Shown piece by piece: positions 60,033 to 64,000 of a stretch of DNA of 64,000 nt. Origin of the DNA: Bacteroides uniformis (lineage in GTDB: Bacteria; Bacteroidota; Bacteroidia; Bacteroidales; Bacteroidaceae); NCBI RefSeq assembly GCF_025147485.1, contig NZ_CP102263.1:248001-312000 (forward strand). Direction: 5' to 3'. A program made the translations under genes and the position numbers. The first letter of the stretch is position 1. Each line of letters opens with the position of its first letter. Under the pieces are notes generated by a model, which was not told the DNA's origin, searched no databases, and worked only from the letters and a program-made list of their open reading frames with translations.

Positions 60033-61934
60033 ATGAGACACATCCATTTCATCTTAGCAGGCTTCCTACTGTGTATCTGCTGTACCCTGCAAGCCAAAAA
60101 CCGAGTGATTGACCAACCACCGTTTATCGTAAGAAACACGACTTCCATCGAAGTGAGTAAAGTAGTCATCAGTGACACGGCAACCGTGCTCCACATCTAT
60201 GCCAAGTATCGTCCCAAGTACTGGATACAGATTGCACCCGACAGCTACCTGACAGACAATAACGGAGAAACCTACCAACTGCGTTCCGGTATAGGCATCA
60301 TACCAGGTAAAGAATTTTGGATGCCCGAATCGGGCGAAGCGGAATTCCAGTTGGTCTTTCCTCCCCTATCCGACAATGCTACCTCCTTCGACTTCACCGA
60401 AGGCGAAAAGGTGGAAAACGGATTCAGCGTCTGGGGAATACAACTGAAAAGCAAGAAACTGCCGGAACTGGCACTTCCCCAGAACGCCGTAGTACACAAA
60501 GCCGACCCTAATGCCGAACTTCCCGAACCGGTCATCCAATACGGAAAAGCCATGCTGAAAGGAAAACTCCTGGATTCACGCCCCAATATGGGAATGCCAA
60601 TCAGTATTGCCGTGTGGGAGAATATCAAAGGAGACATCACGGACATACCACTCGACATCCAGCCTGACGGCAGTTTCACCAAAGAAGTAACATTGCCCGG
60701 CACTACCCCATGTACCATATATTTGGGTAGAGAGCATATGCTCCAGTTCTTCATGGAACCCGGCAAGACAACAGAAATATACGTCAATCTACGCGAAGCT
60801 TCCCGGCGCAAGTCTAAATTCCACAGCGAAGGGAAACCCTATGGAGAAATGGTATATATCAACGGACCGCTGGAAACCGTGGCACAAGAGTTGAACGGAA
60901 ACCACCTCGGCATCGACATGCAAGACAAGCTCTATCAAAACATAGCTGCACTGGCTGGCAAGGATATTGATGCAGCCAAAGCATACGTACTTCAAATATC
61001 CGACGAAACACAAGAAGCAATAGACAAGTTGCCTTATAGTGCTTCTACCCGACAACTTTTGACTATCAATAACAAACTGATTACAAATGCCATGCTGTCT
61101 TCCGTTGCCAGCATCTTGACATCGGCTGCCCTACACGCCAATCTCATCAAACGGGAGGAAGCAAACAACTACTATCAGGAACTTGCCCGGAAAGTACCCG
61201 CCAACTACGTGTCCGACGAAGATATGAGTATATTGAATGTGCCGCAAGCAGTCTTGTCCAACCAGTATGTACAAATGGCTTCAAGGAATGTCGAACGGAG
61301 TGGAGAATTGGCCAAAGCCTGGGGAAGCGACAAAGGTATCTTCTTCGATATAGCCCGTAATGTCACCCTCTACCGGGGTATCAAGAACTTCACCCCGCTC
61401 ACCGACGAGCAAAAGGCCACCGTTGCCGCCATGCCCGCCGCATACCGTGAAATGCTGACTGCCGCCAATGACGAACTGCTGGCACAACTCGAAGCCAACA
61501 AGAAAAAGACGGGCTACACCATCAACCAAGTGGACGCCAACGTCAGCAACGAAGATTTGTTCACTTCTATCATCAGCAAATTCAAAGGAAAAGTATTGTT
61601 AGTAGATTTCTGGGCCACTTGGTGCGGTCCATGCCGTATGGCAAACAAGACGATGGCCCCCATGAAGGAGGAACTGAAAGACAAGGATATCCTATATCTG
61701 TACATCACCGGCGAAACCTCCCCCTTGAAGACCTGGGAGAATATGATTCCCGACATCCACGGCGAACATTTCCGTCTGACAGATGCCCAATGGAAATACC
61801 TATCGGATGCATTCAAGATAGAAGGGGTACCGACTTATCTGATTGTAGACCGCGAAGGAAACACCACGTTCAGACAAACCGGCTTTCCGGGAGTGGAGAA
61901 GATGAAGGAAGAGTTGCTGAAAGTGACTAAATGA
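60033..61934 (+). CDS. TlpA/ResA-like thioredoxin-fold protein with large N-terminal region
   Basis: The 633-aa protein has a signal peptide (MRHIHFILAGFLLCICCTLQ), a beta-rich N-terminal part (about 20-250, including a DUF4369-like section PISIAVWENIKGDITDIPLD), a helical middle and a C-terminal thioredoxin domain with WATWCGPCRMA (C531, C534) and the cis-Pro loop GVPTYLIVDREG. It is a periplasmic thiol-disulfide protein, reducing or oxidising unknown partners. I chose ATG 60033 because it gives a clean signal peptide. A BlaI-type operator overlaps its promoter. Confidence 0.9.
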   Translation: MRHIHFILAGFLLCICCTLQAKNRVIDQPPFIVRNTTSIEVSKVVISDTATVLHIYAKYRPKYWIQIAPDSYLTDNNGETYQLRSGIGIIPGKEFWMPESGEAEFQLVFPPLSDNATSFDFTEGEKVENGFSVWGIQLKSKKLPELALPQNAVVHKADPNAELPEPVIQYGKAMLKGKLLDSRPNMGMPISIAVWENIKGDITDIPLDIQPDGSFTKEVTLPGTTPCTIYLGREHMLQFFMEPGKTTEIYVNLREASRRKSKFHSEGKPYGEMVYINGPLETVAQELNGNHLGIDMQDKLYQNIAALAGKDIDAAKAYVLQISDETQEAIDKLPYSASTRQLLTINNKLITNAMLSSVASILTSAALHANLIKREEANNYYQELARKVPANYVSDEDMSILNVPQAVLSNQYVQMASRNVERSGELAKAWGSDKGIFFDIARNVTLYRGIKNFTPLTDEQKATVAAMPAAYREMLTAANDELLAQLEANKKKTGYTINQVDANVSNEDLFTSIISKFKGKVLLVDFWATWCGPCRMANKTMAPMKEELKDKDILYLYITGETSPLKTWENMIPDIHGEHFRLTDAQWKYLSDAFKIEGVPTYLIVDREGNTTFRQTGFPGVEKMKEELLKVTK

Positions 61935-61938
61935 CAAA

Positions 61939-61989
61939 CTGATAAAAAAAAACAGCAGGCTTATCACCTGCTGTTTTTTGTTTTATCAG
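61939..61989. terminator. Bidirectional terminator between thioredoxin and GH109 genes
   Basis: AAACAGCAGG and CCTGCTGTTT form a stem with a 7-nt loop (TTATCA region), bordered by A- and T-tracts. CTGATAAAA and TTTTATCAG can extend the pairing. It lies between convergent stops at 61934 and 62000. Confidence 0.85.
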
Positions 61990-61999
61990 TATACCGCTA

Positions 62000-63538
62000 T
62001 TACTTTTCAGCCCATTCCTTGGCTCCCTGCTCTTTCAGTTTAGCAGTAAATGCCTTTGCCTTCTCCATAGCAGCCGCTTCCTCTTCCGGAGTTGCATATG
62101 CATGCTTGTAGCCCTTCACCACATTCCATTCACCACGGGTGAAATCGGGGAATGCCACAGCCGCACAACCGTTGTCCATAGAAAGTTCTCCCAATTCTGC
62201 AAGGCAGCACCACTCAGCAAGGTCGTATACATCCATATCCAAAGGAAGACCGTTTTGCAGGCAATATACCAGACGGCTGTCCATCACGAAGTCCATGCCA
62301 CCATGACCTCCTACTTCCTTCGCCATCTCACCGTACTTCTTTAAAATGGGATGCTGGTATTTCTCCACGAGTGCCTCCATCTCCGTCTCCGGCAGGAAAC
62401 CGTGTGAATTCAAATCATCCACTTTGGGCTGAACGCCCGATGCACTCAGCTGGTCAGCGTCAAGCGCATACCCTTCTACCGGATATTTGTTGGCGAATCC
62501 CTTGGTACCCGTAAGCTGATACAAACGGTTATAAGGCTGTGGTGTCATTACATTGTGCTGAATCTCAATCACCTTTCCATTGGCTGTACGAATCATGGTC
62601 GTGGTATGGTCACCGTTACGGAATTCCTTGCACTCCTCGCCGGTTCTTTTTTCTACCAGCTCCTTGCCCACTACAGACTTGGTATCCATGGCTACCAACG
62701 TTTCCATACGGTCACCACGGTGAATATCCAGTGCTTGCGCCACCGGGCCAAGGCCATGGGTGGCATACACGTCACCACGATGCTTCATGTTGTAGTCCAA
62801 ACGCCAGCCCAGCTTGTCATTTTCTCCATTCTTCCAATAATGGTCCCAAAACGGGCTCAAATTATGTATATAAGCACCCTGCGCACGGATAACTTCACCG
62901 AACACGCCATGCTGCGCCATGTTCAGCGTATTCATCTCGAACCAGTCATAGCAGCAGTTCTCCAGAATGAAGCAATGCTTACGGGTAGATTCACTCAAGT
63001 TAATCAAATCCCAGCATTCCTGCAGATTCATAGCCGAAGGCACTTCTATCGCTACATTCTTTCCATTCTCCAACGCACACTTGGCAACGGGGAAGTGATG
63101 CAGCCAGTCTGCAGCAATATAAACCAAATCTATATCATCACGTTTGCAGAGTTCCTCGTATCCTTTGTCACCGGAATAGACGGCGGCTTTGGGCATGGAT
63201 GCCTTCTTCAAGAGCTCCTGACATTTATCTGCACGGGCCTCTTCATAATCACAAAGAGCCACTACCTGCGTACCCGGAATATAAGTGAAACGCTCCACTG
63301 CTCCGGGGCCACGCATCCCCAAACCAACAAAACCCACACGGACTGCCTCCAACTTCGGAGTAGTCAGTCCCAATACACTCTTCTGTCCTGCCGGACGCTC
63401 GGGAGTTTTGACAACAATGGTACCATTCTGCCATTCCCATTGAGTTCCCTTCTCTGTGGTTTGCACAGTAGAAGTCTGGCTTGTGCATGCACCCAATACG
63501 AAGCACATTCCCAGCAACAACGATTTAACTGTTCCCAT
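62000..63538 (-). CDS. Gfo/Idh/MocA-family protein of GH109 type (putative alpha-N-acetylgalactosaminidase)
   Basis: The 512-aa protein begins with a lipoprotein signal (MGTVKSLLLGMCFVLGAC, Cys near residue 18). The NAD fold is VGFVGLGMRGPGAVERF, followed by EVPSAM, the block ENCCYDWFEMNTLNMAQHG and GAYIHNL, and YATHGLGPVAQALDIHRGDR, which are GH109 hallmarks. GH109 enzymes cleave terminal alpha-GalNAc, as on blood group A, through an NAD-dependent oxidation-elimination mechanism. The more usual twin-arginine signal is replaced here by a lipoprotein signal. A -7 box lies on the minus strand at 63666-63659. Confidence 0.88.
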   Translation of the reverse strand: MGTVKSLLLGMCFVLGACTSQTSTVQTTEKGTQWEWQNGTIVVKTPERPAGQKSVLGLTTPKLEAVRVGFVGLGMRGPGAVERFTYIPGTQVVALCDYEEARADKCQELLKKASMPKAAVYSGDKGYEELCKRDDIDLVYIAADWLHHFPVAKCALENGKNVAIEVPSAMNLQECWDLINLSESTRKHCFILENCCYDWFEMNTLNMAQHGVFGEVIRAQGAYIHNLSPFWDHYWKNGENDKLGWRLDYNMKHRGDVYATHGLGPVAQALDIHRGDRMETLVAMDTKSVVGKELVEKRTGEECKEFRNGDHTTTMIRTANGKVIEIQHNVMTPQPYNRLYQLTGTKGFANKYPVEGYALDADQLSASGVQPKVDDLNSHGFLPETEMEALVEKYQHPILKKYGEMAKEVGGHGGMDFVMDSRLVYCLQNGLPLDMDVYDLAEWCCLAELGELSMDNGCAAVAFPDFTRGEWNVVKGYKHAYATPEEEAAAMEKAKAFTAKLKEQGAKEWAEK

Positions 63539-63658
63539 ATTTCTGCTTTATTTAAGGTAAAAGAATTCATTGCAACAAAGACAGCGCAAACCGAATGCAG
63601 AATAAAATGAACCCGTTCATTTTTTATGCTGAGGTGCCGCCAGTCTTCGCTTCTTCTG

Positions 63659-63666
63659 CAAAGATA
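63659..63666 (-). promoter_or_regulatory. -7 box of the GH109-type gene
   Basis: The minus strand reads TATCTTTG, 121 nt before the start codon; the leader would be long. Confidence 0.45.
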
Positions 63667-63766
63667 GACAATCTTAGCCAAAAGAAGATTATCAACAGCC
63701 ATGTTCTTTTCAATCTGGCAAAAGAATATACACACAGCAGGAACATTTAGATTAATTAACTCACTG

Positions 63767-63800
63767 TTTGATGTTTATTTACGAAATATTCGTAGATTTG
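63767..63800 (+). promoter_or_regulatory. Promoter with candidate BlaI operator ahead of the blaI-like gene
   Basis: TTTG (63767-63770) and TAGATTTG (63793-63800) are the likely -33/-7 elements. The palindrome TTACGAAATATTCGTAG (63779-63795) lies between and over the -7 box, placed for repression of its own gene. Confidence 0.7.
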
Positions 63801-63827
63801 CATTGAATTCATTTAAATACTTTATCC

Positions 63828-64000
63828 ATGGAAAAGTTAACGATACAAGAAGAAGAAGCAATGTTGTACATTTGGGAACTGGGCAGTTGCTTCGTAAAAG
63901 ACATTGTTGCCAAATATCCCAAACCGGCGCCTCCCTACACAACTGTAGCATCTATTGTGAAAAACCTGGAGCGCAAGCAGTATATCCGTGCCGCACGTGT
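63828..64000 (+). CDS. blaI: BlaI/MecI/CopY-family repressor, N-terminal part
   Basis: Only the first 57 codons are in the window. The start (MEKLTIQEEEAMLYIWELGS) and TTVASIVKNLERKQYIRAAR match the winged HTH of BlaI/MecI repressors, including the PYTTVASIVKNLE recognition region. Family members bind dyad operators as dimers and are inactivated by a BlaR1-type membrane protease, usually encoded next. That gene would lie just outside the window. In Bacteroidales such pairs often control genes other than beta-lactamases. Confidence 0.9.
   Translation, partial: MEKLTIQEEEAMLYIWELGSCFVKDIVAKYPKPAPPYTTVASIVKNLERKQYIRAAR

Overview
The window reads as chromosomal DNA of a gut Bacteroidales bacterium (Bacteroides or Phocaeicola type). 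The evidence is two SusC/SusD polysaccharide utilisation loci (PULs) with ECF sigma/FecR pairs, a CTnDOT-type tyrosine recombinase, and repeated use of the Bacteroides -7 promoter box TAnnTTTG. No rRNA, tRNA, CRISPR array or insertion sequence was seen.

Region 1 (1 to about 16.2-16.5 kb) is one end of an integrative conjugative element. It carries a C-terminal gene fragment, a two-gene Panacea-antitoxin/PemK-like toxin pair, and a minus-strand maintenance operon (ArdC-like antirestriction protein, an unknown protein, a small membrane protein, a SLOG protein, a long ParB, an unknown protein and a short RadC). Every intercistronic gap in that operon holds a stem-loop. From 8.5 to 13.0 kb there is a plus-strand run of unrelated small genes (zinc-ribbon protein, Imm11/43-like protein, ankyrin protein, membrane proteins, lipoprotein). 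They are separated by short spacers with a partly shared leader, and I read them as a candidate array of orphan immunity genes. The element ends with a ComF-like phosphoribosyltransferase, two excisionase-like HTH genes and the integrase.

Region 2 (16.5-38.7 kb) is PUL 1, all on the plus strand: ECF sigma, FecR anti-sigma, SusC with STN domain, SusD, an exported FAD oxidoreductase, a GH36-like enzyme, a CE7 acetyl esterase, GH97, a GH2 with the uronate-recognising NxK motif, a second GH2, a protein made only of GH35 C-terminal beta-sandwich domains, and GH3. The set suggests an acetylated, galactose- and uronate-containing glycan. The substrate is inferred, not shown.

Region 3 (38.7-48.1 kb) is PUL 2: a divergent ECF sigma, FecR, SusC with STN domain, SusD and a GH105 enzyme fused to a clan-A-like second catalytic domain.

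Region 4 (48.1-64 kb) is mixed chromosomal content: a tricorn-like S41 protease, malate dehydrogenase, a coiled-coil membrane protein, a TolC/HlyD/two-permease export operon, an array of eight small palindromes, an SGNH esterase, a TlpA-like thioredoxin lipoprotein/periplasmic protein, a GH109-type Gfo/Idh/MocA enzyme, and the start of a BlaI-family repressor. The thioredoxin gene and the BlaI gene share a nearly identical promoter with the palindrome TTACGAAAyATTCGTAr, which points to a small BlaI regulon.
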